Shown piece by piece: positions 1-8,717 of a stretch of 64,000 nucleotides of DNA. A program made the translations under genes and the position numbers. How positions within the stretch are numbered: the first letter of the stretch is position 1; the number at the start of each line of letters is the position of its first letter. The stretch is taken from NCBI GenBank assembly GCA_027493525.1, contig JAOSKN010000003.1:806001-870000 (forward strand), given 5' to 3'. The notes under the pieces are model-generated. The model was not told the DNA's origin, did no database searches, and saw nothing but the letters and a program-made list of their open reading frames with translations. Source of the stretch: Planctomycetota bacterium. Its GTDB lineage: Bacteria; Planctomycetota; SZUA-567; H5-PLA8.

Positions 1-2488
1 TCTCCACCTTGCCCGCGAGCGGTTTCTCGCCGTCGAGCCACCAATTCACCGGCCGATCGGCGGCGAGCTTCGGGAAGGCCTCTCGCGCGGCCTTGACCAG
101 CGCGGCCGCCGGCGCGATTTCCGAAAGCGGGGCCTGGAGTTCGGCGGCGCGCGCCGCGTAGGCCTCCTCGGCCGCCAGCGCCTGGAGCCGCGCTTCGGCG
201 TCCAGCCAGCCCGCCGGAGTCGCCCGCGCCTGGAGCGCCTCGTCGCGGCGGCGGACGAAGGCCGCGTCGCGCTCCTGCTCGGCCTGCCGCGCCGCGCCTT
301 TCTCGAACTCGTCGAGTTCGGCCTGCGCTTCCTTGGCCAGGTCCTCGGGGAGCCCCGCGACAGCCTGCTTGAGGCGCGCGCGGATCGCTTCGGGCTTGGC
401 GCCGGCCTCGCGATTGGCCTTGCGCGCGCGCGCCCACCACTCCTCCGCTTCCTGGCGTACCTCGCGAAGCGCCCCGTCGAGTTTCGCGGAGGCCTCCTCG
501 GTGGCGAAGGCGCGGCCTTCGGGCTGCAACGCCGCCAGCGCGGCCTTGAAGTTGGCCGCTTCGCGGAAGGGCTTGGCGGTTTCCAGGCGCGCGCCGAGTT
601 CGGCGGCGTCGCCCTTGGCCAGGCGTTCGTCCAACTGCTTCATGCCCGCGGACGCCGCTTCCTTGACCGGGGCGTACCGGGTCTGCTCGAGCAGATCCTT
701 CAGCTCCTTGCGGGCGTTCAGGACGTCCGTCGCGGCCGAGGCTTCCGTCAGGCCGGCGAGCCGGTCGGAGACCCGCTTGAGTTCAGCCTCCCGCTCGGCC
801 TCCTGCCGCGCCCGTGCTTTATCCTGCTCCTTCGAGCCGTCCTCGACTTCGGGTTTCTGGCGCGCGCCGTCGCCGCTGCGGCCGCTGGGCCAGAAGACGG
901 CCACCCCGATCACGCCTACGGCCAGCACGATGACGAACGTGAGCATCCCGCCGGAACTCTTGCGCACCGGGCGCAGGCGCGACGGAAAGCCGGTCCGGTC
1001 CCCGAGGCTCGGACGGGTGCGGGAACTCGAGGCCGCCGAGCCGCCCTCGCGCTTGCCGGCGATCTCGGGCGCGCGGGTCTGCCCGGGTTTGCCATGGGTG
1101 CGCGCGTCGTCGAACTCCAGTTCGGGCGTGGCGGCCTCCGGTTTCGGCGCCTCGGGTTCCGCGGCGGGCTGAACGCGCGAAGAAGAGGACGACGCGCGCT
1201 TTCCCGCCACGCGCACTCGGGATTCCGAGGGCTTGGCGCCCATCGCCGGGGCGACCCGGATGCGCGAAGACGAGTCCGATCCGGATTTGCGTTCGGCGAC
1301 CTTAATGCTGGAGGAAGAGCCTTTGCTTCCTTCGATCTGCGGCGGCTTGATCTTCTTCAGCCCCGAGCCCTTCGGATCCCCGGAACTGGATAGGGCGGGG
1401 GGGATGATCTTCGTGGCGGAGGCCTCGGGCTTGCGCGGCAGCCGCCGGCGCAACCGGGCCGCCCGCGCCTCCGGCGGCGGGTACTTCACCCCCAGGTCGC
1501 GCAAGTGCTCCGCCGTGGGCGCCATGCTCGAAGGGCCCAGATCCTCAAAGGCCGCCTCGGGAACCTCGCCTTGCGCCAGCCGTTCCAGATCCTCGAGCAG
1601 CGCCGCCGGGTCGGCGTAGCGGTGCTCGCGATCCTTGCACAGGCACTTCTCGATGATGAAGGCGAACCCCGGATCGAGCTGCGGCTTGTAGGTCAGCACC
1701 GAGAGCGCCATGCGCTTGACCTGCTTCTTCATCACCTCCCGGCTGCGCCCGGTGAACAGGTAGTTCCGGGTGAGCATCTGGTACAAGGTCGCGCCCAGGC
1801 CGTACAGGTCCGCGCGAATCTCGATGTCGTCCTGCCCGCGCGCCTGCTCGGGCGACATATAGGCCGGCGTCCCGATCGCCTTCTTGCCGGTGTTCAGGTT
1901 GTCCTCGTCGCCCTCGGCTGAGCATTTCGCGAGGCCCAGGTCCGCCAGCTTGGCCGTACCGCCGGCGTCGAGCAGGATGTTGTCGGGCTTGATGTCGCGA
2001 TGCACCAAGTGGTTCTTATGCGCGTGATCCAAGGCCATGGCGATCTGCGTGGCGATCTTAAGCGCGGCCTCGGGCTTGAACGGTCCGTCCCGGCGGAGCT
2101 TCTCCAGGGCCGTCTCGCCTTCGACGAACTCCATGGCGAAGTAGTGGATGCCGTGGCTCTCGCCAACGTCGATTCCCGCTACCACGTGTTGATGGTTAAG
2201 CCGCGCGGAGGCGCGGGCTTCCGCATAGAAGTGCTCGATGAATTTGGGGTCCTTCGCCAGCCGCGGCGGGAGCAGCTTCAAGGCCACGATCCGGTCCATA
2301 TGGATCTGGCGGGCCTTGTAGACCGCCCCCATGGCGCCTTGGCCGACCTTCTCGATGATCTTGTAACCTTCAATGCGAATGGCTTTTCGAGTGCCGGAGG
2401 CGCCTGGAGGGCCGACGGCGGGCGCGTTGGCTTGGGATGACGCCGGGGGGCCAGACTGCGGTGAGGGTCGCGAAGGGGTGTCGCTCAT
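1..2488 (-). CDS. Ser/Thr protein kinase, membrane-anchored, C-terminus cut by window edge
   Basis: Hanks-type kinase read from an ATG at 2488 leftward past base 1, about 829 codons visible without a stop. After a Pro/Ala-rich leader come the glycine loop (VGQGAMGAVYKA), the lysine in VALKLL, the catalytic loop HRDIKPDN, a DLGLAK variant of the DFG motif, and GTPAYMSPEQ. A Ser/Arg/Pro-rich linker, one membrane helix (about MLTFVIVLAVGVIGVAVFW) and a charged Ala/Glu-rich, probably coiled tail follow. The last codons (NWWLDGEKPLAGK) match a segment of the kinase at 42397 (DWTVKGEKLKGK), so the two genes are paralogues with the same architecture. It should phosphorylate Ser/Thr on cytosolic targets; the outer tail is of unknown function. 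The kinase call is firm; substrate and role are unknown. Confidence 0.93.
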   Translation of the reverse strand, partial: MSDTPSRPSPQSGPPASSQANAPAVGPPGASGTRKAIRIEGYKIIEKVGQGAMGAVYKARQIHMDRIVALKLLPPRLAKDPKFIEHFYAEARASARLNHQHVVAGIDVGESHGIHYFAMEFVEGETALEKLRRDGPFKPEAALKIATQIAMALDHAHKNHLVHRDIKPDNILLDAGGTAKLADLGLAKCSAEGDEDNLNTGKKAIGTPAYMSPEQARGQDDIEIRADLYGLGATLYQMLTRNYLFTGRSREVMKKQVKRMALSVLTYKPQLDPGFAFIIEKCLCKDREHRYADPAALLEDLERLAQGEVPEAAFEDLGPSSMAPTAEHLRDLGVKYPPPEARAARLRRRLPRKPEASATKIIPPALSSSGDPKGSGLKKIKPPQIEGSKGSSSSIKVAERKSGSDSSSRIRVAPAMGAKPSESRVRVAGKRASSSSSRVQPAAEPEAPKPEAATPELEFDDARTHGKPGQTRAPEIAGKREGGSAASSSRTRPSLGDRTGFPSRLRPVRKSSGGMLTFVIVLAVGVIGVAVFWPSGRSGDGARQKPEVEDGSKEQDKARARQEAEREAELKRVSDRLAGLTEASAATDVLNARKELKDLLEQTRYAPVKEAASAGMKQLDERLAKGDAAELGARLETAKPFREAANFKAALAALQPEGRAFATEEASAKLDGALREVRQEAEEWWARARKANREAGAKPEAIRARLKQAVAGLPEDLAKEAQAELDEFEKGAARQAEQERDAAFVRRRDEALQARATPAGWLDAEARLQALAAEEAYAARAAELQAPLSEIAPAAALVKAAREAFPKLAADRPVNWWLDGEKPLAGKVE

Positions 2489-2623
2489 CGGGGTGTTCCG
2501 GAGTCGCCGCTCCGGCGCGACCCAGTGTAAGCCATGTTCGTTTAACGGGCAAGACGGGGCAAAGCTGGCAATTACTTGAGGTTACTTTTGCCTACCCGTC
2601 CCACGAACAGGCTCCCGATGTTG

Positions 2624-2995
2624 TTACACCAGCACGTACACCATCCCTTCGCTTACTTCCGTCTCAAAAGTCCGCAGGTGGCAGCGGTGCGGCTCATGCA
2701 GGCTCTTGCCGTCGTTGAGGTTGAACTCCCAACCGTGCCAGGGGCATTGCAGCACTTCCCCCTCGAGCCCCCACTTATATTCGCCCGGCTGGGATGGAAC
2801 GTTCGTCCCCTTCACGTGCCCTTTGCAGACCGGAGCCAGTTCGTGCGGGCAGATGTTGAGCACCGCACGGTAGGTCCCATTGACGTTGAAGACGCCGATT
2901 TCGCGCCGCCCGGCCTGAATGATCTTGCTGGAGCCGGACGGCAGCTCCTCGACCTTGGCGACTTCGTGGCGCGTCTTGGAAGCGGCGGCAAGCAT
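2624..2995 (-). CDS. Rieske [2Fe-2S] ferredoxin-like protein
   Basis: A 123-residue soluble protein made of a single Rieske domain. Both cluster-binding boxes are present: a first Cys/His pair in CPHELAPVC and a second in CPWHGWEF. There is no signal peptide or membrane helix, which fits a cytosolic electron carrier of the oxygenase-ferredoxin type rather than a bc1 subunit. It lies 166 bp downstream of the amidohydrolase on the same strand, separated by a large hairpin, so the two may share a transcript. The Rieske + amidohydrolase pairing suggests aromatic or cyclic substrate metabolism, which is inference. The redox partner is not in the window. Confidence 0.9.
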   Translation of the reverse strand: MLAAASKTRHEVAKVEELPSGSSKIIQAGRREIGVFNVNGTYRAVLNICPHELAPVCKGHVKGTNVPSQPGEYKWGLEGEVLQCPWHGWEFNLNDGKSLHEPHRCHLRTFETEVSEGMVYVLV

Positions 2996-3101
2996 CTCGG
3001 AACCCTCGCGAATCGCTCTGTACCAGGTGAACTACTTTCTGAAACCCATCACGGTCCTCATGAGGCAGACATAACAGGCCGTCTTGAGGGTCATCACAGC
3101 G

Positions 3102-3160
3102 TTTAGAAGCCAGTTTTGACCCTTCAGAAGCAGGGATCGGACCCAAAACTGCTTTCTAAA
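3102..3160 (-). terminator. Long imperfect inverted repeat after the amidohydrolase stop
   Basis: Arms at 3102-3118 (TTTAGAAGCCAGTTTTG) and 3144-3160 pair with only two adjacent mismatches around a loop of about 25 bases. The structure begins 2 bases after the amidohydrolase stop codon. It may be a terminator, a processing signal or a partial attenuator that lowers expression of the downstream Rieske gene. No long U-tract follows, so classic intrinsic termination is not certain. Confidence 0.55.
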
Positions 3161-3161
3161 C

Positions 3162-4319
3162 TTAAGACTTCGCGTTCCGTAGTGGGGACTCAGACTGCAA
3201 CCGGAAAAGATCGATTGCGTTCTGCGCCTTGACGCGCTGCTTGAACTCATCCGGGAAACCGCGAAGCGCGAAGTTGGGCGTGTCGCCGTCCCAGTGCGGG
3301 AAGTCGGAGGCGAACATCAGCATGTTCTTGGCGTCAAACATGTTAAAGAGTTGGATCAGGTGCTCGTGGTTGTCCGGCTCTTCGATTGGCTGCGTCGTCA
3401 GGAGGAAGTGCTCCTGGATCACCTCGCTGGGCTTGCGGTCAAGCCACGGCACCGTGGATCGGAGCGCCTTCCAGTTCTTGTCGAACCTCCACATCAGCGG
3501 TACCAGCCAGGAGATACCGCCTTCGACGAGGACGACCTTCAGCTTCGGGAACTTCTGGAAGACGCCCTCGCAGACCAAACTGACGACGTGGGTCTGGAAG
3601 CTCTGGATGATGTCGGTGTGCCATTCGAGGTAGCGGGTCGGGTACCCGCAGGCGGTCGGCGGAGGACAGATGCCGGTGCCTTCGGCCCCGGGATGAAGCA
3701 TGAGTGGAAGGCCCGTCTCCTCACAGGCTTCCATGATAGGCAGAAACTGGCGCTGGCCCAGCGGCGAGGTACAGGCCGAACCGGCGATGGCCGCGACGAC
3801 CTTAGGGTGCCCGGCATGGCGGCGAATCTCTTTAGCGGTCAGAGCGGCATCGCGAGTCGAAATGGAAAGCGCGAAACGCAGCCTATCGTCTTCGGGAATC
3901 CAGGTTTCCAGTACGGCTGCATTATAAGCACTGCAGACGGCGTCCGCGTAATCCGGATCAGGGTGGACACCCATGTTATAGACCCCGCCGGTCAAGATTC
4001 CGATATCAATCTCGTAGGGGTCCAACAGGTGTTCGGCCAAGCCCTTGGGAGAAGCCGCGCCGTGCTTCCCGTCGGCGCTGACGCAGTCCCGGCGAGTCAC
4101 ACCGACCGGGTTGTGAAAGCCCAGGTGCCCGGTCCCCGCACCGGTGCCGTAGCGCTCGTGCCATGCCTTCGGTAAGTGCTTGAGCATATCGCTCTTACCA
4201 GGCCCGAACTGATGGATATCGCAGTCCACGCAGCGGATCGCCTTGCGGGTCTCGGGCTTGGCATGAGCTTCCAATACGCTGGCAGGCATTTCCGTTTCCC
4301 TCGATGTTGGCCGGTTCAT
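3162..4319 (-). CDS. Amidohydrolase family protein (ACMSD-like TIM barrel)
   Basis: About 385 residues from the ATG at 4319, chosen because AAAGGA sits just upstream; an ATG at 4289 with GAGGGA is an alternative. The protein looks like an Amidohydro_2 metal-dependent hydrolase or decarboxylase: an N-terminal CDIHQF strand in place of the usual DxHxH-type motif, a central LHPGAEG histidine, and a C-terminal FASDFPHWDGD motif carrying the metal/catalytic aspartate. Members include ACMSD, gamma-resorcylate decarboxylase and related enzymes on aromatic or cyclic acids. The second histidine of the first motif appears to be Gln, which is seen in some subfamilies and may alter metal binding. It is first in a likely operon with the Rieske protein. 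The substrate cannot be named. Confidence 0.85.
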   Translation of the reverse strand: MNRPTSRETEMPASVLEAHAKPETRKAIRCVDCDIHQFGPGKSDMLKHLPKAWHERYGTGAGTGHLGFHNPVGVTRRDCVSADGKHGAASPKGLAEHLLDPYEIDIGILTGGVYNMGVHPDPDYADAVCSAYNAAVLETWIPEDDRLRFALSISTRDAALTAKEIRRHAGHPKVVAAIAGSACTSPLGQRQFLPIMEACEETGLPLMLHPGAEGTGICPPPTACGYPTRYLEWHTDIIQSFQTHVVSLVCEGVFQKFPKLKVVLVEGGISWLVPLMWRFDKNWKALRSTVPWLDRKPSEVIQEHFLLTTQPIEEPDNHEHLIQLFNMFDAKNMLMFASDFPHWDGDTPNFALRGFPDEFKQRVKAQNAIDLFRLQSESPLRNAKS

Positions 4320-4456
4320 GGTTCCTTTGTCGTCCTGTCTAGGGTACCTCGAACAGGCCCAGTCGGCCACGGTTCGCATCTTCCAAAACTTGTCCTTTTA
4401 TTACATATATAATGCCGCAGCACCATGGCATCTGACCCCGAATCAAACCCCATCCT

Positions 4457-5314
4457 CTATTTCAATACATTATTCCATCGTACTTTATACAAATGACGCC
4501 CCGACAAGGTCCATTTCAGGCGCTGTCCATCGGGAATAATCACATAGACGTTTTCGCTCCACCAGTGGCCACGTTCGCCTTGGGTGTAGGCGATGGCGCG
4601 CGACTCGGCATCGATGCTTACCGATTTGACCTTGGCCAGTTCATGGAGCGGCTTGAATGGAGACAGGAACCCATCGCGCGAATCAATCCGCCAGACATGG
4701 TGGTGTGTGGAGACAATGAATCCACCTTCAACTGGATCGGGCTGAAGGTCGTGCGCTCCTGGCTCTGGGAGCGTCAACTCGGATTCCTGCTCCCATTTGA
4801 ACTGAGACTCGGAGATTCTCACGACATAGCTGCGAACGACATTCATCCCACATACCCATAATAGGTTATGATTTTGATCGAAGACCACGCCATGGCCGTG
4901 CGGCAGCCCTTCAATGCGTAAAGGCACCGAAGTACCTAATCCATAATCCGGCCCAAACAGAGTCAGCGAATCGCTACCGGTCGACGCCGCGATGGTCAGG
5001 TATCCCTTGGGCAAAAGCTCCGCGGAGTGGGCATTCCGAATGGAGGTCGTAAAGAGCACTCGCTTGTCCCGCTGGCGGATCAGGGCGGCGCCGCCTGTAT
5101 CGGAGGAGGTGACCAGTACCGCCGCTTCCCCTTGGACCTGAACGGGCTTGACTTCGTCCATGGCCCGAAACCAGGTGCGCTGAACTTCGGGCAATCCGAT
5201 GGCGCTCGCGCTATCCCAGGCCCAGATCGGAGGTTCCAGGGTTTCGATCGAAGCGACTTCGTAGCATTCGACCTTGGTGTCCCCACAGATCCATAAAGCT
5301 TTAGTTAGCGGCAT
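4457..5314 (-). CDS. Beta-propeller-like protein (DUF6528-like), unknown function
   Basis: A 285-residue protein beginning MPLTKALWICGDTKV. It has alternating beta-type segments with Trp/Gly-rich turns (WICGD, IWAWDS, NAHSAELLP, GHGVVFD, HVWRID), which recall DUF6528-type propellers often found near carbohydrate-acting enzymes. No signal peptide is obvious, so it may be cytosolic. Base composition is less G+C-rich than its neighbours, which may mark more recent acquisition. It is a monocistronic unit on the minus strand. The family call rests on recalled sequence style and is tentative; no catalytic residues can be assigned. Confidence 0.6.
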   Translation of the reverse strand: MPLTKALWICGDTKVECYEVASIETLEPPIWAWDSASAIGLPEVQRTWFRAMDEVKPVQVQGEAAVLVTSSDTGGAALIRQRDKRVLFTTSIRNAHSAELLPKGYLTIAASTGSDSLTLFGPDYGLGTSVPLRIEGLPHGHGVVFDQNHNLLWVCGMNVVRSYVVRISESQFKWEQESELTLPEPGAHDLQPDPVEGGFIVSTHHHVWRIDSRDGFLSPFKPLHELAKVKSVSIDAESRAIAYTQGERGHWWSENVYVIIPDGQRLKWTLSGRHLYKVRWNNVLK

Positions 5315-5524
5315 GTTGAAGGCAGACTCCCAAGCTGAGCCTTTATTCTACAGCTTTTCTCTCGAAAGGCTACCACCTTGGTCATGTGTTTGCACTATGT
5401 GTCTATTGCCATACGGGGTTGTGCGATTCGTTCGGGGCTTAAACGAATCGTGTAGGAAGGCTCGACACGGGAGAAACGGGTGTGGGGATACCCCACAGGG
5501 CGCTTTGAGGGAAAGGGTAACCGC

Positions 5525-5716
5525 ATGAGTCAGTCCGACACGGCTCTGCCTTCGGTCCGCAAGGAGCTGTTGAAAGGCTCTACGACGACCAAGGGCAAGA
5601 TGAGCAGACTGGAGCTTCCCGACGAGAAGTCGGTCGAGGAACTGCTCAAGCCCATTCTGATCGGGGTGATCACGATCGGGGCGGCGATCTTGGCTTACGT
5701 GCTGACGGCGCCGTAG
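5525..5716 (+). CDS. Small tail-anchored membrane protein
   Basis: A 63-residue protein from the ATG at 5525, preceded by GAGGGAAAGGG as ribosome-binding site; an upstream in-frame ATG at 5480 lacks this. The first 40 residues are polar and charged. The C-terminus is a single hydrophobic helix (about PILIGVITIGAAILAYVL) ending two residues before the stop, which is typical tail-anchor topology. No family recognised. Similar short tail-anchored proteins often modulate larger membrane complexes, but no partner lies beside it. A stretch of about 290 bases without a gene follows before hisF. Confidence 0.6.
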   Translation: MSQSDTALPSVRKELLKGSTTTKGKMSRLELPDEKSVEELLKPILIGVITIGAAILAYVLTAP

Positions 5717-6009
5717 GCATGGGCAAAATCGGGTGGGGCGGCCGTCTTCGTTCGCTCGCCTGTGGCCGGCGGGCGCGGAGGCCCGCCCCACCTGGCAGCA
5801 AATTGGGCGCGGAGGGCGCGCCTGCCGCGAAGCGACGCAGGGGGCGGTTGGAATCCAACCCTTCACGGGCCGGGCAAGCCGGTGAGACGGGCCTTTCCTC
5901 GCCGCCCCTGCGCGCTTCGTAGGTCAACGGGCCGGCTGCCGGTGCAACAAGGAGGCTCAGCGTGACAGACTGCTTGCGCGGCGCGCCCGCATGCCTTAGT
6001 TCTACGTCC

Positions 6010-6912
6010 ATGTTGGCCAAGCGCATCATCCCCTGCCTGGACGTGAAGGCCGGGCGAGTCGTGAAAGGGGTGAATTTCGAAGGGCTCCGGGACGCCGGAG
6101 ATCCGGTCGAGGTCGCGCGCCGCTACGACGAGCAGGGCGCCGACGAGATCTGTTTCCTGGACATCACGGCCAGCCACGAAGATCGCGACACGATCCTGGA
6201 CGTGGTGGAGCGCACCGCGGCGGAGTGCTTCTGCCCGCTGACCGTCGGCGGCGGGATACGAACCGTGGACGACATCCGGCGGCTGCTCCGCGCGGGGGCC
6301 GACAAGGTCAGCATCAATTCGGCCGCGGTGAAGGACCCCGAGATCCTCGCCGAGGGCGCGCGGGCCTTCGGGAGCCAGTGCATCGTGCTGGCCGTCGACG
6401 CCAAGCGTTTCGTGCCCTACGGCGCGATGGGCGGGATCGACAGCGAGGACGGCGTGCCCAAGCTCTGCAAGGCCCTGGGCATGTCGATCCGCGAGATGCT
6501 CGACTGGCAGACCCGAATGAAGCAGCGCATGGGCGCCTCCGGGCCGGTGGGCAAAGGCGCCAAGTGGAACGTCTTCATCCACGGCGGGCGGATCGACACC
6601 GGCCTGGACGCCGTGAAGTGGGCGCAACTGGGCGTGAAGCTCGGGGCCGGCGAAATCCTGCTCACCAGCATGGACGCCGACGGGACGAAGAAGGGCTACG
6701 ATCTGGAACTGACGCGCACGATCTCGGAGGCCGTGGACGTGCCGGTGATCGCCAGCGGCGGCGCGGGAACGCTCGAGCACCTCGCCGAGGCCCTGACGCA
6801 GGGCAAGGCCGACGCCGCGCTGGCCGCGAGCATCTTCCACTACGACCAGCATACCCTCGCCGAAGCGCGCGAATTCCTGCGCGGCAAAGGCATCCCCGTC
6901 CGCGGGAACTGA
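6010..6912 (+). CDS. hisF: Imidazole glycerol phosphate synthase, cyclase subunit, with large insertion
   Basis: HisF uses ammonia from HisH to convert PRFAR to imidazole glycerol phosphate and AICAR in histidine biosynthesis. The ATG at 6010 gives the canonical N-terminus MLAKRIIPCLDVKAGRVVKG; an upstream ATG at 5962 adds an atypical extension. The catalytic acids are present at Asp11 (CLDV) and Asp130 (AVDAKR), and the C-terminal phosphate-binding IASGGAGT is intact. The protein is about 300 residues, against the usual 250-260, because about 45-50 extra residues lie between about 134 and 186, before the WNVFIHGGR strand. The rest of the barrel aligns by eye with the Thermotoga and E. coli enzymes. 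hisH and other his genes are not adjacent. Confidence 0.95.
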   Translation: MLAKRIIPCLDVKAGRVVKGVNFEGLRDAGDPVEVARRYDEQGADEICFLDITASHEDRDTILDVVERTAAECFCPLTVGGGIRTVDDIRRLLRAGADKVSINSAAVKDPEILAEGARAFGSQCIVLAVDAKRFVPYGAMGGIDSEDGVPKLCKALGMSIREMLDWQTRMKQRMGASGPVGKGAKWNVFIHGGRIDTGLDAVKWAQLGVKLGAGEILLTSMDADGTKKGYDLELTRTISEAVDVPVIASGGAGTLEHLAEALTQGKADAALAASIFHYDQHTLAEAREFLRGKGIPVRGN

Positions 6913-6951
6913 CGTTCGCCTGAAGCGCATGCCCCCCGGAGGGCTGCCGCC

Positions 6952-7284
6952 ATGCCGTTGCTCGCGGGTGTGATCGCGGAGATCTACCTCAGCCGCCCCG
7001 AGGAAGGCGGCCGGCGCGTCTCGATGGCCTCCGGGCACATCGGCCAGGTCCTCTTCCCGGGCGGGCGCGAGAAGGACGGGTTGTACACGATCCTGAACGG
7101 GATTCCCCTCTTTCCCGGCAAGTCCACGAAAGTCGAAATCCGCTTCATGGCCCCCGAGGCCCTGCCCGAGGTCCGCGCCGGCGCGGTCTTCAAGATGCGC
7201 GAACGCGGCCAGACGGTCGGCGCCGGGCGGGTGTTGGAAGTGTTGCGGGAAGGAGACACACGGATGATGGCGCGGGGCGCGTGA
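6952..7284 (+). CDS. Stand-alone EF-Tu domain-3-like protein
   Basis: A 110-residue protein starting 39 bases after hisF and probably co-transcribed with it. The C-terminal half (GAVFKMRERGQTVGAGRVLEVL) matches the conserved end of EF-Tu, whose last domain carries FAIREGGRTVGAG. The preceding part (VEIRFMAPEALPEVRAGAVF) fits the strand before it. There is no GTPase domain, so it cannot be an elongation factor. It may be a beta-barrel adaptor or a tRNA- or EF-binding decoy. The homology is clear at the motif level; the role is unknown. Confidence 0.6.
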   Translation: MPLLAGVIAEIYLSRPEEGGRRVSMASGHIGQVLFPGGREKDGLYTILNGIPLFPGKSTKVEIRFMAPEALPEVRAGAVFKMRERGQTVGAGRVLEVLREGDTRMMARGA

Positions 7285-7427
7285 GGGGGACTGCGTAAGG
7301 CCTAAAGCACAGCCGAAATGAGGTGTGCTAAAGTCCGCTCGCCGGCCTTTATCCAGTGCGCGTCCCCGCGCGCGACCGCGGCGTGCTCGCCCGCCCGTCG
7401 TGCCACGGGCCGGCGTAGCCGCCCCGT

Positions 7428-7829
7428 GCCGGTTTTCGGTTGCCGGTTGCTGGCTCTCGATTGTCGGTTGTTGAGGAGCTTCTCCTTCCCATTCTTGCCT
7501 TCCGATCTCGCGGTTGTCCACGAGAGCTTAAAAAAGATGCACCGTGGTGCGTGGGTGCCGGTTGTCGGTTGCTGGTTCTCGGTTGTCGGTGGTTGAGGAG
7601 CTTCCCTTTCTGTACTTGTCGGCCCAACTCGCGGTTGTCTACGAGAGCTTAAAAAAGATGCACCGTGGTGCGTGGGTGCCGGTTGTCGGTTGCTGGTTCT
7701 CGGTTGTCGGTGGTTGAGGAGCTTCCCTTTCTGTACTTGTCGGCCCAACTCGCGGTTGTCTACGAGAGCTTAAAAAAGATGCACCGTGGTGCGTGGGTGC
7801 CGGTTGCCTGTTTCCGGTTCTCGGTTGCC
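7428..7829. repeat. Tandem repeat, 121-bp unit, carrying a hairpin/T-tract motif
   Basis: Two near-identical 121-bp units (7526-7646 and 7647-7767) are flanked by a degenerate copy on the left and a partial one on the right. Each unit has TACGAGAGCTTAAAAAAG followed by ATGCACCGTGGTGC. Read on the minus strand this is a GCAC..GTGC hairpin followed by ATCTTTTTT, like an intrinsic terminator. The array sits between a plus-strand gene ending at 7284 and a minus-strand gene ending at 8718. Related single motifs recur at 35881 and 36021. No credible coding sequence. Confidence 0.9.
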
Positions 7830-7849
7830 GCAAAACTTTATCCGTTGCT

Positions 7850-8180
7850 TGCCACCACCTTCAGGTGGTGGATCGCGGTTCCCTTTTGTGTCTCTTTCCG
7901 CCGGCTTAAGTCGGCGGAAAGTGGATCGATGGGCTTCGCACCACCGGCTGAAGCCGGTGGCAAGCAACGGATTGTTGGCGGGCGAGACGCCCGCGGTACG
8001 GGTAAGGCACGGGGCAGCTTAGCTGACCCTTGGCACGACGGGCGCGATACGAACGGCGTGCCGGCGAGATGCCGGCGCTACGGGCAAGGCACGGGGCAGC
8101 TTCGCTGACCCTTGGCACGGCGGGCGCGGTACGAACGGCGTGCCGGCGAGACGCCGGCGCTACAGCCGGCAAGTTGCCGG
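7850..8180. repeat. Cluster of short palindromes and a duplicated 82-bp REP-like unit
   Basis: Several GC-rich hairpins follow one another: ACCACCTTCAGGTGGT near 7855, CCGCCGGCTTAAGTCGGCGG near 7902, and CCACCGGCTGAAGCCGGTGG near 7943. Two 82-bp units (8004-8085 and 8086-8167) each contain CACGGGGCAGC..GCTGACCC and GCCGGCGAGA-GCCGGCGCTAC palindromes. A diverged copy of the first lies at 31427. This is typical of dispersed intergenic REP-like sequence; nothing here looks coding. Confidence 0.85.
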
Positions 8181-8483
8181 CGCTACGAACCGGACTTCCT
8201 GCGCCTGAACTCGGCGCGCTTCGACCGCGGGACGCGAAGGCCGACGCGGAGCCGCCAACTCCGGCGCCGGGCTGCGCTCCTCCGAGGAGGATGGGGAGCC
8301 CCGGCCTCGCGGTTCAAGTGCCCGCGCGCGCGGTCGGGAGTTTGCGCGCGAGCCCGCGAGGTTGAAGAGAGTATCCCCCGCGCGGGGGCGGTTGTCAATG
8401 GTATTGTTTATATTATGGGTTATAAACAGTGTCTAAGACATGAGGTATGATCTGGGGGTGGGGCTGAGATTGAGCTTGGGCGG

Positions 8484-8709
8484 CACACCACTGCGTGGTG
8501 TGGCACCCCGACTCACGACGCGGTGAAGGGGATGTCGGGCGCGGGCGACCGGGAACCGACAACCGGCGGGCGCACACCACTCCGTGGTGTGGCGCCAAGA
8601 ACTTACGACGCGGCGAAGGGGAGGTGGGGCGCGGGCAACCGGGAACTGAGAACCGGGGACGCACACCACTGCGTGGTGTGGCGCCAAGAGCTCCGTGGCG
8701 TGGCGCCAC
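8484..8709. repeat. Tandem repeat, 89-bp unit with CACACCAC/GTGGTGTG hairpin
   Basis: Copies start at 8484, 8573 and 8662, exactly 89 bp apart, the third truncated. Each begins with a palindrome, CACACCAC-nnn-GTGGTGTG, followed by a G-rich stretch. The middle base of the loop differs between copies while the arms are conserved. The array ends just before the stop codon of the heme protein at 8718. Between this array and the previous one (8180-8480) there is a short AT-rich patch at about 8395-8455 and nothing coding. Confidence 0.88.
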
Positions 8710-8717
8710 GCTTCGCG

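Noticed and set aside
4176..4539. Short plus-strand frames near 4.2-4.5 kb
   Set aside because: They overlap the amidohydrolase start region and lack ribosome sites or conserved features.
5863..7521. A 552-residue minus-strand frame over hisF
   Set aside because: Antisense to hisF and the EF-Tu-like gene, with shadow composition.
7428..8709. A CRISPR array
   Set aside because: Repeat units of 121, 82 and 89 bp with almost identical content between motifs are tandem repeats, not short repeats with unique spacers, and no cas genes lie nearby.
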